A stretch of 64,000 nucleotides of DNA from JAWKSY01 sp041402125 (GTDB lineage: Bacteria > Planctomycetota > GCA-002687715 > DRQF01), in NCBI GenBank assembly GCA_041402125.1, contig JAWKSY010000013.1, forward strand, positions 59,366 to 123,365, in the 5' to 3' direction. The notes below the pieces were generated by a model. It was not told where the DNA came from and ran no database searches. It was given only the letters and a program-made list of their open reading frames with translations. Positions 24,975-33,466 of this stretch are shown here, piece after piece. Both the position numbers and the translations under genes were made by a program. Positions within the stretch are counted from its first letter, which is position 1, and each line of letters begins with the position of its first letter.

Positions 24975-25003
24975 AGGCCGCGCACAGGGGATGCGCGCGG
25001 CCT
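24975..25003 (-). terminator. Rho-independent terminator of the ECF/anti-sigma operon
   Basis: On the minus strand, AGGCCGCGC (rc of 24995-25003) pairs with GCGCGGCCT (rc of 24975-24983) around an 11-base loop, and a run of six T follows directly. It lies about 160 bases beyond the anti-sigma stop at 25165. The bases in between hold no convincing gene. Confidence 0.8.
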
Positions 25004-25164
25004 CGAGGAGGAGAAGAGATCGATGAGCGCGGGGCGGCGAGAAGGGTGGACACGTGTGGGAGTCGCAGCCCCGCGTTTCGCTCACCGGATTCATAGACGG
25101 ATTTACCGCCGTCTTTCGCCCCGTCCGGAATTGTCGGGAGGGCCCGGGCCGGCCCCACGGGCCG

Positions 25165-27432
25165 TCAGCGCAGGAGATCCTCGGCCGCCGCCCGCTGGAG
25201 CGGCACGGACCGGAGGAGCTGGTCGATCCGCGTGCGGGCGGTCTCGAGCATCATGAGCTGACGCGCGATCTGACGCCGCTTGATCGGATCCTCGTCCACG
25301 GACTGGATGCGACGCATGCGGACGACGTGGTAGGCCTCGCGGCCGCGCACCGGATCACCGACCTGGTCCTCGGAGAGACGCAGGACGCCGGGGCGGAAAT
25401 CCGCTCCGTAGATCTCGTCCCACCAGGGTCGCGGACCGAAGTCCCAGCGCGACTGCCAGAGACCCTTCTCGCTGCCGACCTCCGCCGCGAAGCCGCTGGT
25501 GCGACCGGCGCGCAGCGCCCGCGCGGCGAGCTCCGCCGCCGCGCCGGCCCGCTCGACGTCGGCGGCCGTCGCCACCCCGCCGTCGTCGCCGACGAAGGGG
25601 AAGATGAAGTGCTCGAAGGCGACGCGACGTCCGGCCGGCGATTCCTCCTCGAGGAAGCGGTCGACGTCGGCCTCGCTCGGCGCCGGCGAGGACGACAGGA
25701 CCACCTGCCGCACCGCGAGACGATCCACGAACTGCGGGATCGTGACGCCCGACATCTTCACGAGGAGCTCCTGCGCCGCGCGCCGGGCCGGATCGGGGTC
25801 GGGGCGCCACAGGTTCTCGGGCCAGGTGCCGCCCTGCGACTCCAGCCAGGTCCGGATGACGTGGCGCTCGACGAAGTCGTCGAGGAGCGCGTCGACCTCG
25901 GCGGGCCGGAGGTAGCGGCGGAGCATGGCCCAGGCCGGCTCGAGATCGAGCTCGCCCACCGTCGCGCCGTTGAGCCGGACGCGGAATCCCTGCGCGCCCG
26001 GGGCCGAGCGCCAGTCGACCTGGATCTGACGCGCGAGCGCGCTCCAGGTCGTCTCGCAGATCTGACCGACCGAGAGCCGCCCCGCCGACGGCGGACGACC
26101 GTTCAGCGCCACCGTCAGCAGTCCCGCGACCTGGAAGGCGCGCTCCTCGACGGCGGATTGCGAACGCAGCGGCGCGACCTGCATGAGCTCGTCCTGACCC
26201 ACGTGCTGTCGCGCGAGCTGCCGGAGCGCGGGCGGGATCGAGAGCCCGCGCCGGCGGAGCTCGTGGTGGACGACCGAGGACCGCACGAACATCTCGACGA
26301 GGTCGGACGCGAAGACGCGCATCGTCTCGCGCGCGAGGTCCTCGCGCGTGTAGACCTCGCCCCCGATTCGCAGCGCGACCGCGCGGGGATCCTCGACGAC
26401 GCCCTCGAAGCTCCAGGGCCGGTCGGGGATGCGAGCGATCGGCCGCGCGCCGCGCGGCAGCTTCACCAGGGAGGTCTCGCCGATGACGCCGAGCTCGTCG
26501 TCCGCGATCGAGATCTCGTCGGCGCCGTTGCGGAAGACGGCCTCGCCGGGCCCCTGCACGGTGACGACGAAGGAGCGGTCGAGATCCGGCGGCACGAGGC
26601 CCCGTCCCCGCCCCAGGGTGTTCGACGCGAGGACCACCTCGCCGCGGCCGACGAGGCGGCCGCCGTAGTTCGAGCCCGAGTCGACGAAGATCGGATCGTG
26701 GCCCTTGAGGTCGGCCCAGATGCCGCCCCGCTCGATGTAGACGCGGAGCTGCGGCGAGCCGATCTGCCGCAGGAGGCGGATCCGGCTGCCCGGATGCACG
26801 ACGAGCCGACCCGCGTTGCGGGCGAGCACGACGACCGCCCGCTGATCCTCGCGGGTCTCGATGCTCGCGCCCGCGAAGACCCGATCGAGCTGCTTCGGGA
26901 CCGCGACCGATTCCGGCCGCCCGTCGCCGGCCTTCACGTAGGCGATGTCCGCGATCGGGGCGACCTCGGCCTGGTAGAGCCGCGGCCCCGGCGACGCCTC
27001 GGGACGCGTGAAGTCGCGCAGGCTGAAGAACATCAGGCCGCCGAGCGCGACGAGGATCGCCGCCGCGCGGAGCATGCCGGGCCGCTCGAAGTAGTAGCGG
27101 CGCCCGGGAATCCGTTCGGTGATGCGCCCCCGCTCGCGGGCCTCGGCCAGCGCCTCGGCGGCGAGATCGCGTCGGAAGTCGCGGCGGTCCTGCCGGGTCG
27201 GCCGGCGGAAGAGGCGGTCGAGGACCTGATCGGCCACGTCGCCGGAGGCGCGGGGGTCGTCGAGCACCTCGTGGAGGCGCCGCTCGAAGCGCAGCATCTC
27301 CTCGGCCTCGGCGGCCGAGAGCCGGTCGTCGCGGCCGGCGAGCGCGTCCTCGACGATGCGCCGCTCGTGCTCGGCCGCGTCGCCGATCGCGTAGCTCTCG
27401 ATCAGGCGCGAGAGATCCGATCGATCAATCAT
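25165..27432 (-). CDS. Anti-sigma factor fused to FecR-like, SurA-like and parvulin PPIase domains
   Basis: 755 residues. A cytosolic part (1-118; LSRLIESYAIGDAAEHERRIVEDAL resembles anti-sigma N-termini) precedes one TM helix (~119-137). A FecR-like beta-rich domain (~160-320; AVVVLARNAGRLVVHPGSRIRLL, YIERGGIWADLKG) is next. Two SurA_N-like chaperone segments follow (~353-400, IGGEVYTREDLARETMR; ~485-535, LNGATVGELDLEPAW). A parvulin-type PPIase is at ~602-712 (FEHFIFPF, AARALRAGRTSGFAAEVG, RWDFGPRPWW, YHVVRMRRIQ). The ATG overlaps the stop of the upstream ECF sigma gene (ATGA). Topology places FecR and PPIase outside the membrane. Probable role: envelope-folding sensor restraining the sigma factor. 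The fusion is unusual. Confidence 0.75.
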   Translation of the reverse strand: MIDRSDLSRLIESYAIGDAAEHERRIVEDALAGRDDRLSAAEAEEMLRFERRLHEVLDDPRASGDVADQVLDRLFRRPTRQDRRDFRRDLAAEALAEARERGRITERIPGRRYYFERPGMLRAAAILVALGGLMFFSLRDFTRPEASPGPRLYQAEVAPIADIAYVKAGDGRPESVAVPKQLDRVFAGASIETREDQRAVVVLARNAGRLVVHPGSRIRLLRQIGSPQLRVYIERGGIWADLKGHDPIFVDSGSNYGGRLVGRGEVVLASNTLGRGRGLVPPDLDRSFVVTVQGPGEAVFRNGADEISIADDELGVIGETSLVKLPRGARPIARIPDRPWSFEGVVEDPRAVALRIGGEVYTREDLARETMRVFASDLVEMFVRSSVVHHELRRRGLSIPPALRQLARQHVGQDELMQVAPLRSQSAVEERAFQVAGLLTVALNGRPPSAGRLSVGQICETTWSALARQIQVDWRSAPGAQGFRVRLNGATVGELDLEPAWAMLRRYLRPAEVDALLDDFVERHVIRTWLESQGGTWPENLWRPDPDPARRAAQELLVKMSGVTIPQFVDRLAVRQVVLSSSPAPSEADVDRFLEEESPAGRRVAFEHFIFPFVGDDGGVATAADVERAGAAAELAARALRAGRTSGFAAEVGSEKGLWQSRWDFGPRPWWDEIYGADFRPGVLRLSEDQVGDPVRGREAYHVVRMRRIQSVDEDPIKRRQIARQLMMLETARTRIDQLLRSVPLQRAAAEDLLR

Positions 27433-27983
27433 CGCAGATCCTCCCGTTCGAGGATGGGCGTCAGGGTCTCCTTGAGCCTCGACTTGGCGCGACGCATCAG
27501 GGCATCGACGGCCATGAAGGACAGGCCGAGGGTCTCGGCGATCTCCTCGTAGGAGAGCTTCGCGAAGTAACGCAAGCGGAGCACCTCCCGGTAGCGCGCG
27601 GGCAGGACCTCGAGCCCCTTGCGCACCGCGATTCCGATCGAAACGTCGAGATCGTCGACGGGATCCGGCGCCGCCGGTTCCGGCACGTCCTCGAGGTCAC
27701 CGTGGCCCCGCGCCTTGGCGGTCCAGAACTCGCGGACGACGTTGCGGCAGATCCCTCGCAGCCAGGAGAGGAACTTCCGGCGGTCGCGCAGCCGTTCGAG
27801 GCCGCGGTAGACCCGGAAGAAGACCTCCTGGCGGAGATCGTCGATCTCTTCCCTCGGCCCCACGCGGTCGAGGAGGAGCGCGGTCACGACGCGGTCGCAG
27901 GCCGACACGAGGGTGCGGAAGGCACCCTGGTCGCCCGCCATCACGCGATCGAGAAGGCGATCATCCAGCTGCGCGAGGCTCAT
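27429..27983 (-). CDS. ECF RNA polymerase sigma factor
   Basis: 184 residues. Region 2 (~10-80; DRVMAGDQGAFRTLVSACDRVV, DDLRQEVFFRVYRGLERL, FLSWLRGICRNVVREF) and region 4 (~120-175; LPARYREVLRLRYFAKLSYEEIAETLGLSFMAVDALMRRAKSRLKETL) are complete. A Pro/Asp-rich linker of ~25 residues (EDVPEPAAPDPVDDLDV) separates them. It overlaps the anti-sigma gene by 4 bases, and such pairs are normally cotranscribed and autoregulated. No promoter could be picked with confidence in the ~100 bases before the start, which is at 27983. Confidence 0.9.
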   Translation of the reverse strand: MSLAQLDDRLLDRVMAGDQGAFRTLVSACDRVVTALLLDRVGPREEIDDLRQEVFFRVYRGLERLRDRRKFLSWLRGICRNVVREFWTAKARGHGDLEDVPEPAAPDPVDDLDVSIGIAVRKGLEVLPARYREVLRLRYFAKLSYEEIAETLGLSFMAVDALMRRAKSRLKETLTPILEREDLR

Positions 27984-28083
27984 CCCCTTCCGTGCGCTCC
28001 CGTGGGCGGACTCGTCGAAAATGCCCGGACGTCCGGACGACGTCGCAAGCTCCTGTCGGCACGCGGCTTCCGACGATCACCCG

Positions 28084-29895
28084 TCAATAGACGAGGGGCA
28101 GGAGCAGCGTGGCCAGGATACAGAAGAGGATCGTCAGCGGCAGTCCGAAGCGCAGGAAATCGACGAAGCGGTACCCGCCCGGGCCGTAGACGAGGAGGTT
28201 CGTCTTGTAGCCCACCGGGGTCAGGAAGCAGCAGCTCGCCCCGAAGGCCACCGCCATGACGAAGGGCAGCGCGCTCTCCGCCCCCGGGAAGTTGGTCCCG
28301 GTCTGGTACGCCAGCGGGGTCATGATCGCGGCCGCCGCGTTGTTCGAGAGGATCTGGGTGATGAGCGTGGTGAAGATGAAGATCCCCCCCACCGTCGCGA
28401 GCTCGCCGTAGGACCCGCAGATCCCGACCACGAGCTCGGCCGCGCGCGCCGCCAGGCCGCACTCGTCGAAGGCCCGCCCGAGGACGAGCATCCCGCCGAG
28501 CAGGAAGAGCACGTCCCAGTTGAGCGAGGCGTAGGCCTCGGCCGCGGTGAGGCAGCGCCCCACGACGAGGAAGAGGGCGACGCCGAGCGCGATCATGTGG
28601 ACCTGGGCCGGCCAGACGCCGGCCAGGGCCATGAAGACGGCGAGGCCGACGAGCGCCACGGGCGCGCGGTCGGTGTGCGGAACGCCCTTCTCGACGCCCT
28701 CGATCACGAGGAAGTTGTCCGAGCGCTTCAGCGCGCGCAGCGCGGCGACCTCACCCTGGACGAGCAGCACGTCGCCGGGTCGCAGGCGGAGATCCTCGAC
28801 CTTCTCGCGGAGGTGCGTGCCGTGCCGCTGCACCGCGAAGACGCTCACGTTGAAGCGCTCGCCGAAGCGCACGTCGCGGACCCGGCGGTCGACCCAGCGG
28901 GAGCCGGGCGGGACGATGATCTCGCCCAGCGTCAGCGCGACGCGCCGGCCGCGCTCGATCTCGCCACCCTCGGGCTCCAGCGCCCCCACTCCCGAATCGC
29001 CCGGACGCTGCACGCGCACGAGCGTGGCGGGGTCGCCCTTCACGAGCAGCACGTCCCCCGCGCGCAGCCGCGAGTCGGGGAGCGCGGGATGGATGACGTC
29101 GTCGCGGATGAGCTGCAGGACCCGCAGCCCCGCCTCGCCGCCGAGCTTCGCGAAGGCCTCGGAGATCGTCGTCCCCTCGAGGCGGGATCCCTCCCCGACG
29201 ACGACCTGCGTCATGTACTCCGCCGCGAGCCCGGACGAGGGCCCGAGCTCCATCGTGGGCCGCTCGGGGAGGAGCTTCTTCCGCGCGAGCACGAGATAGG
29301 CCGTCCCGGCGACGGCGAGGATCGCGCCGAGAGGCAGGAAGTCGAACATGCCGAGGTCCACCGCGCCGTGCGAGGCGCTCTGCACGCTCGAGGCGACGAT
29401 GATGTTGGTGGACGTGCCGACCAGCGTGCACATCCCCCCCATGATCGAGATGAAGGAGAGCGGGATGAGCATCCGGCTCGGCGCCTCGCCGATCCGCCGC
29501 GCGATGCCGAGCACCACCGGCATGAAGATCAGGACGAGCGGCGTGTTGTTCATGAAGGCCGAGGCCACCATGACGACGACGAGGGTCGCGTAGTAGTGGC
29601 GCAGCGTGCCGAGGGCCTTGCCGCGCGTCATGAGATCCGTGGCGAGACCGACCGCCCCCGTCCGCTGCACGCCCGCCGCGATCACGAACATCGCGCCGAC
29701 CGCCACCACGGCCTTGTCGATGAGACCGATGAAGGGCTGCCGCGAGGCGATGAGCGGCTCGGGCAGGAAGGCCTCCCCGAGCGCGACGGCCGCGATCGAG
29801 AGCAGACCGGTGATGCCCGCCGGCAGGCGCTCGGTGACGAGGAGCACCAGCGCCGCGGTCAGCGTCGTGAGGACCCAGATCTGGTCCGCCGGCAT
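28084..29895 (-). CDS. SLC13-family permease with two TrkA_C domains
   Basis: 603 residues. Two sets of transmembrane helices (~5-195 and ~430-603) flank a cytosolic block of two RCK_C/TrkA_C domains (~215-300, ~320-400; SRLRAGDVLLVKGDPATLVRV, LRLRPGDVLLVQGEVAALRAL). Signature elements are SAFMNNTPLVLIFMPVV, GGMCTLVGTSTNIIVASSV and SNNAAAAIMTPLAYQ, the twin Asn-containing hairpins of the DASS/SLC13 ion-transporter fold. Such proteins carry dicarboxylates, sulfate or other anions with sodium. Substrate is not readable. ATG at 29895 has GGGAGCAGGGG before it; an upstream ATG in frame adds only Arg-rich residues. Confidence 0.85.
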   Translation of the reverse strand: MPADQIWVLTTLTAALVLLVTERLPAGITGLLSIAAVALGEAFLPEPLIASRQPFIGLIDKAVVAVGAMFVIAAGVQRTGAVGLATDLMTRGKALGTLRHYYATLVVVMVASAFMNNTPLVLIFMPVVLGIARRIGEAPSRMLIPLSFISIMGGMCTLVGTSTNIIVASSVQSASHGAVDLGMFDFLPLGAILAVAGTAYLVLARKKLLPERPTMELGPSSGLAAEYMTQVVVGEGSRLEGTTISEAFAKLGGEAGLRVLQLIRDDVIHPALPDSRLRAGDVLLVKGDPATLVRVQRPGDSGVGALEPEGGEIERGRRVALTLGEIIVPPGSRWVDRRVRDVRFGERFNVSVFAVQRHGTHLREKVEDLRLRPGDVLLVQGEVAALRALKRSDNFLVIEGVEKGVPHTDRAPVALVGLAVFMALAGVWPAQVHMIALGVALFLVVGRCLTAAEAYASLNWDVLFLLGGMLVLGRAFDECGLAARAAELVVGICGSYGELATVGGIFIFTTLITQILSNNAAAAIMTPLAYQTGTNFPGAESALPFVMAVAFGASCCFLTPVGYKTNLLVYGPGGYRFVDFLRFGLPLTILFCILATLLLPLVY

Positions 29896-30041
29896 CCCCT
29901 GCTCCCGTCGTCTCGCCTCGCACCGGACGCCGCGCGTCCGTCCGCGGCGAATCATATCCGAAGCGACGAGGACCGGCGCGGCTCCCGCGGGCTTCCGCCG
30001 GGGGAGAGGCGGCGTTCCGCTCCGGCGGATATCGTGTCGGC

Positions 30042-31031
30042 ATGAAGCAGGACGAACGCCCCCTCCTCGGCATCGACATCGGCGGCACGAAGATCGCGGT
30101 CTGCGTCGGCCTCCCCGACGGTCGCCTCCTCGACCGTCGGCGCTTCCCGGCCGAGCCCGAGCGCGGCCCGGAGGACGCCGTGCGACGCACGGCGGACGCC
30201 GCGCGCGAGAGCCTCGCCGCGGCCGGGTTGACCGCCGGTGAACTCCACCCGCGGGTCGGCGTCTCCGCCGCCGGTCCCCTCTCCTCGCGTCGCGGCATCT
30301 TCCTCGACCCGCCGAACATGCCGGGCTGGCACGGCTTCCCCATCACGGAGAAGCTCGGCGCGGCTCTCGGACTCCCGGTCGAGCTCATGAACGACGCCAA
30401 CGCCGCGGCCTGGGCCGAGTGGCGCTTCGGCGCCGGCCGCGGCAGCGAGACGATGGTCTTCGTCACCATGAGCACCGGCATGGGCGCCGGCCTCGTGATC
30501 GGCGGCCGCCTGCACGAGGGCCGCGACGACTTCGCGGGCGAGGTCGGCCACGCCCGGCTCTCGCCGGACGGTCCGGTCGGCTTCGGGCGGCGCGGATCGC
30601 TCGAGGGCTACTGCAGCGGTCCCGGGATCGAGCAGCTCGCCGCGCTCGAGCTCGTGCGCGCCCGCCACGACGGCCGCGACTCCTCGCTCCTCGCGCTTCC
30701 GAGCGCCCCGCACCCCACGATGCCGGAGATCGGCGCCGCCGCGCACGCGGGCGATCCCGTCGCCCTCGCCGTCCTCGCCGAGGTCGGCGAGCGCTTCGGG
30801 ACCTGGGCCGCCGACATCGTCGACCTCCTCAACCCCGAACGCATCGTGCTCGGGACGATCGGTCGCCTCCACTTCGATCTCATCGCGCCGGCCGCGCGCG
30901 CGGCGATCGACCGCGAAGCCCACCCCACTCCGGCCGCCCGCGTCGAGCTCCTCCCCGCCGCCCTCGGCGAGACGACCGGCGAGCTCGCGGCGCTCGCGGC
31001 GGTCCTCGCGCGGCGGCGCGATCTCGACTGA
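30042..31031 (+). CDS. ROK-family sugar kinase (glucokinase-like), zinc motif lost
   Basis: 329 residues. It has the phosphate-binding LLGIDIGGTKIAVCVG, sugar-binding LMNDANAAAWAEW with the catalytic Asp, STGMGAGLVIGGRL, and GEVGHARLSPDGP with the metal-side His. ROK kinases normally continue CxCGxxGCLE, with three Cys and the His binding zinc. Here that stretch is FGRRGSLEGYCSGPG, so all three cysteines are missing. GIEQ and the C-terminal LLNPERIVLGTIG are intact. It probably phosphorylates glucose or an amino-sugar. Divergent from the SLC13 gene and convergent with the next gene, with which it shares a stop-codon hairpin. Confidence 0.82.
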   Translation: MKQDERPLLGIDIGGTKIAVCVGLPDGRLLDRRRFPAEPERGPEDAVRRTADAARESLAAAGLTAGELHPRVGVSAAGPLSSRRGIFLDPPNMPGWHGFPITEKLGAALGLPVELMNDANAAAWAEWRFGAGRGSETMVFVTMSTGMGAGLVIGGRLHEGRDDFAGEVGHARLSPDGPVGFGRRGSLEGYCSGPGIEQLAALELVRARHDGRDSSLLALPSAPHPTMPEIGAAAHAGDPVALAVLAEVGERFGTWAADIVDLLNPERIVLGTIGRLHFDLIAPAARAAIDREAHPTPAARVELLPAALGETTGELAALAAVLARRRDLD

Positions 31032-31057
31032 TCGATCCCGGCCGGGTCGTCGATCAG
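31028..31057. terminator. Compact convergent hairpin containing both stop codons
   Basis: CTGATCGA (31028-31035) pairs with TCGATCAG (31050-31057). The space between holds CCCGGCCGGG, which extends the fold. The TGA of the ROK gene is in the left arm, and the complement of the TGA of the minus-strand gene is in the right arm. The inter-gene gap is only 22 bases. It probably terminates both transcripts. Confidence 0.55.
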
Positions 31058-33363
31058 CGTCGCTCGTCTCCCGCGGGTTCGAGCGGGAGTTCGACGGTGA
31101 CGGTCCGGTCCGCACCGCGCATCGCGATCGTCTCGCTGGCGCCGCGGCCTTCCCTCATCGCTTCCGCCCGCGCCCATCGTGGATCGGCGCCCTCGACGAT
31201 GAGGCGGTAGTCGCCGGGCTCGATCGCGGCAAAGCGCACCCGGCCCGCGCCGTCACTCCGGGCGCTGCCGCCGGAGGATCCCCGGGTCCCGTACACCCCC
31301 TGCGGTGTCACGTCGACGAGCGCGACGGACACTCCGGCGGGAAAGGGACGACCCCCGGATCGGAGATCGACCGTGAGCGTCGCCGCGGGTTCCGCGTCGA
31401 GCACGATCCGGCCGCGCCCGCGTTCGGCGGGAGCGAGCGACCGGACGAGCGTCCCTCGCGACGCTCGGCGCCGGCCGTCCGGCCGAGAGTCCATCGCGAC
31501 GATCATGAGGTCGTCCCCGGGCGGCAACCCTCGGAGCCTCGCCCGCCCCTCATCGTCGGTCCGGGCCAGGGGTCCCGGCGCCAGGTGTCGATCCTGGCCC
31601 CAGATCCCGGCGAGACGACGGGAGAGGCGGAGAACGATCTCGGTCTCCCGGCCGAGGAGCGCGACGAGACCCACCGGGGCGTCCGGCACCGGCTCGCCTT
31701 TCGCGTCGACGACCTCGATCTCGAGTTCGGCCGTCTCGACGACGACGAGTTCGACCGCGGGCGGATTCGCGTCGCGGGTCTCGAGCACGGGGAAGAGCTC
31801 GTCGCTTCCCGCCGCGCGCGCGGCGGGATGGAAAGGCGTGTGCTCGGCGCTGTCGACGAAGAGCCCGACGCGTCCCTCGGGCGGGGCCGAGGCCCGGAAC
31901 TCTCCTCGATCGTCGGTGCGGACGACGTCGACGACGCGCCAGGTGGAGGAGCGCGGCGTCGCGATCACGACGTCCACGTCGGGCACCCGACGCCCGTCCG
32001 GCGTCCGCACCATCCCCCGGATCTCACGGGCGGCGCGGAGCGGGATCCGCACCTCGTGCCGCGGATTCGGCACCTCTCGTCCGTCCATCCAGTCGCGCAG
32101 CTCGTCCGCCATGACCTTCACGGAGGGAGGTTCGAAATCGACGACCACCGGACGTCCGTCGTTCTCCGCGATCACCGCCGGCGCTCGACTCAGTCCGATC
32201 ACCACCTGGTGGGCGCCGCGCTCGATCCGGAGCTCGAGTCGTCGGTGCAGATCGACGTCGGCGTCGTGCACCACCCGGCCGTCGACGCGCACCTCCACGC
32301 GACCTCGCGCCTCGCGATCGAGCCCCGGCGCGTCCTCGAAGTCGATCACGAGGACGCGGTGCGGCCCCGTCGAGAACTCGATCGCGAGCTCGCGTCGATC
32401 GCCCCAGAGCGGGACGTCCCCCCGCCAGGGCGCCGCTCCCTCGACCTCGGCCTGCACGACCCGCCCACCGGCGGCGACCAGTACGACCCGGCTCTCGTCG
32501 ACGGCCCAGTCGAACGACGCGGAGCGTTGCTCGTTGAAGAACCGCGCTCTGAAGCTGCCCCCCGTGACCGGGACGGCCCGGATGCGGAAGTCACAGTCCA
32601 CCGCGACGGCGGGCGCGAGCTCGAGTCGCAGGCCGCCCTTCGTGAGGGACGCGAAGCCCAGCGTCGCCTCGCGAACGCGCCGGGCGTGGACGGCGAACTC
32701 GGGGGTGAGCGAGGACGGCTCGAGGACGAGCCGACCCGACGCATCGGTCGTCCCGGCGGCGAGATCGCGGCCCGGCTCGATGTCGAATTCCGGTCGCGAA
32801 GCGCGCCAGTCGCCCCGGAGCCCGGCCACCCGGATCTCCACCCCGGGCGCCGGTTCGCCGCGCTCATCCCGCACCTCGACGACGAATCCCTCGACGGATC
32901 GCGGCGCCTCCCGACGGACGAGCACGAGGTCCAGCCGGGCTCCCGGCGTGACGAGCACGCGCCGCGGCACCCGGTCCGGCGCCTCGGCCTCGAGCGTCAC
33001 CGACCCCGAGCTCGGAATGCGCGTCGAGAAGCGACCCGCCTCGTCGAGCGCGACGGCGAACTCCCGATCGCCGAAGGCGAAGTAGCGGACCCGCGCGTGC
33101 GGCAGCGGCTGTCCGTCCTCGTCGCGGACACTCCCCGCGATCACCGCCCATCCGTCCGCCGCGGCGGCATCGGAATCGCTCTCGTCGGCCCTCGCGACCC
33201 GCCGTGCCTCGGTGGGGGGCGCGTCGGTCTCGCTCGTCGCGACGGGCGCGGCCCCTCCGACCTCCTCCGTGGATCCGTCGTGCCGGCGCGCGAGCCCGAA
33301 GCCGAGAACGAGCAGGATCAGGACGGCCAGGAGCCCGATCGCCAGACCTCGATCGCTCGCCAT
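31054..33363 (-). CDS. Large membrane-anchored protein with carboxypeptidase-regulatory-like domains (paralog 1)
   Basis: 769 residues. One N-terminal TM/signal anchor (SDRGLAIGLLAVLILLVLGFGLA) is followed by a Ser/Thr/Glu-rich spacer (~25-70). A series of beta-sandwich modules follows, of the carboxypeptidase-regulatory/SpaA-like kind. Recognisable modules start GSVRDEDGQPLPHARVR (~78), VVEVRDERGEPAPGVEIRV (~160), GMVRTPDGRRVPDVDVVIATP (~455), and EVVDAKGEPVPDAPV (~555), each with a downstream DExGRF or DDEGRARLRGLPPG turn. No catalytic residues are seen. It is likely a surface structural or polymer-binding protein. A relative of similar size lies directly upstream on the same strand; both are probably one operon. 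Confidence 0.65.
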   Translation of the reverse strand: MASDRGLAIGLLAVLILLVLGFGLARRHDGSTEEVGGAAPVATSETDAPPTEARRVARADESDSDAAAADGWAVIAGSVRDEDGQPLPHARVRYFAFGDREFAVALDEAGRFSTRIPSSGSVTLEAEAPDRVPRRVLVTPGARLDLVLVRREAPRSVEGFVVEVRDERGEPAPGVEIRVAGLRGDWRASRPEFDIEPGRDLAAGTTDASGRLVLEPSSLTPEFAVHARRVREATLGFASLTKGGLRLELAPAVAVDCDFRIRAVPVTGGSFRARFFNEQRSASFDWAVDESRVVLVAAGGRVVQAEVEGAAPWRGDVPLWGDRRELAIEFSTGPHRVLVIDFEDAPGLDREARGRVEVRVDGRVVHDADVDLHRRLELRIERGAHQVVIGLSRAPAVIAENDGRPVVVDFEPPSVKVMADELRDWMDGREVPNPRHEVRIPLRAAREIRGMVRTPDGRRVPDVDVVIATPRSSTWRVVDVVRTDDRGEFRASAPPEGRVGLFVDSAEHTPFHPAARAAGSDELFPVLETRDANPPAVELVVVETAELEIEVVDAKGEPVPDAPVGLVALLGRETEIVLRLSRRLAGIWGQDRHLAPGPLARTDDEGRARLRGLPPGDDLMIVAMDSRPDGRRRASRGTLVRSLAPAERGRGRIVLDAEPAATLTVDLRSGGRPFPAGVSVALVDVTPQGVYGTRGSSGGSARSDGAGRVRFAAIEPGDYRLIVEGADPRWARAEAMREGRGASETIAMRGADRTVTVELPLEPAGDERR

Positions 33364-33466
33364 GTCCTTCCTCCGCCGTCGATGACGTGAGACCCGCCTG
33401 AAGGGCCTCCGCGATCAGACATCGTCGACCGAGGGGGCCGGCGACGTCAACGTTGCGCCGGAAGAA

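Noticed and set aside
21088..25026. A 1312-codon open frame on the plus strand opposite the PSD1 and acyltransferase genes.
   Set aside because: Same shadow effect; composition is Arg/Ala/Gly-rich, it crosses a terminator and matches no family.
25003..25165. Small open frames between the anti-sigma stop and its terminator.
   Set aside because: No ribosome site or recognisable sequence; the region is better explained as 3' untranslated DNA.
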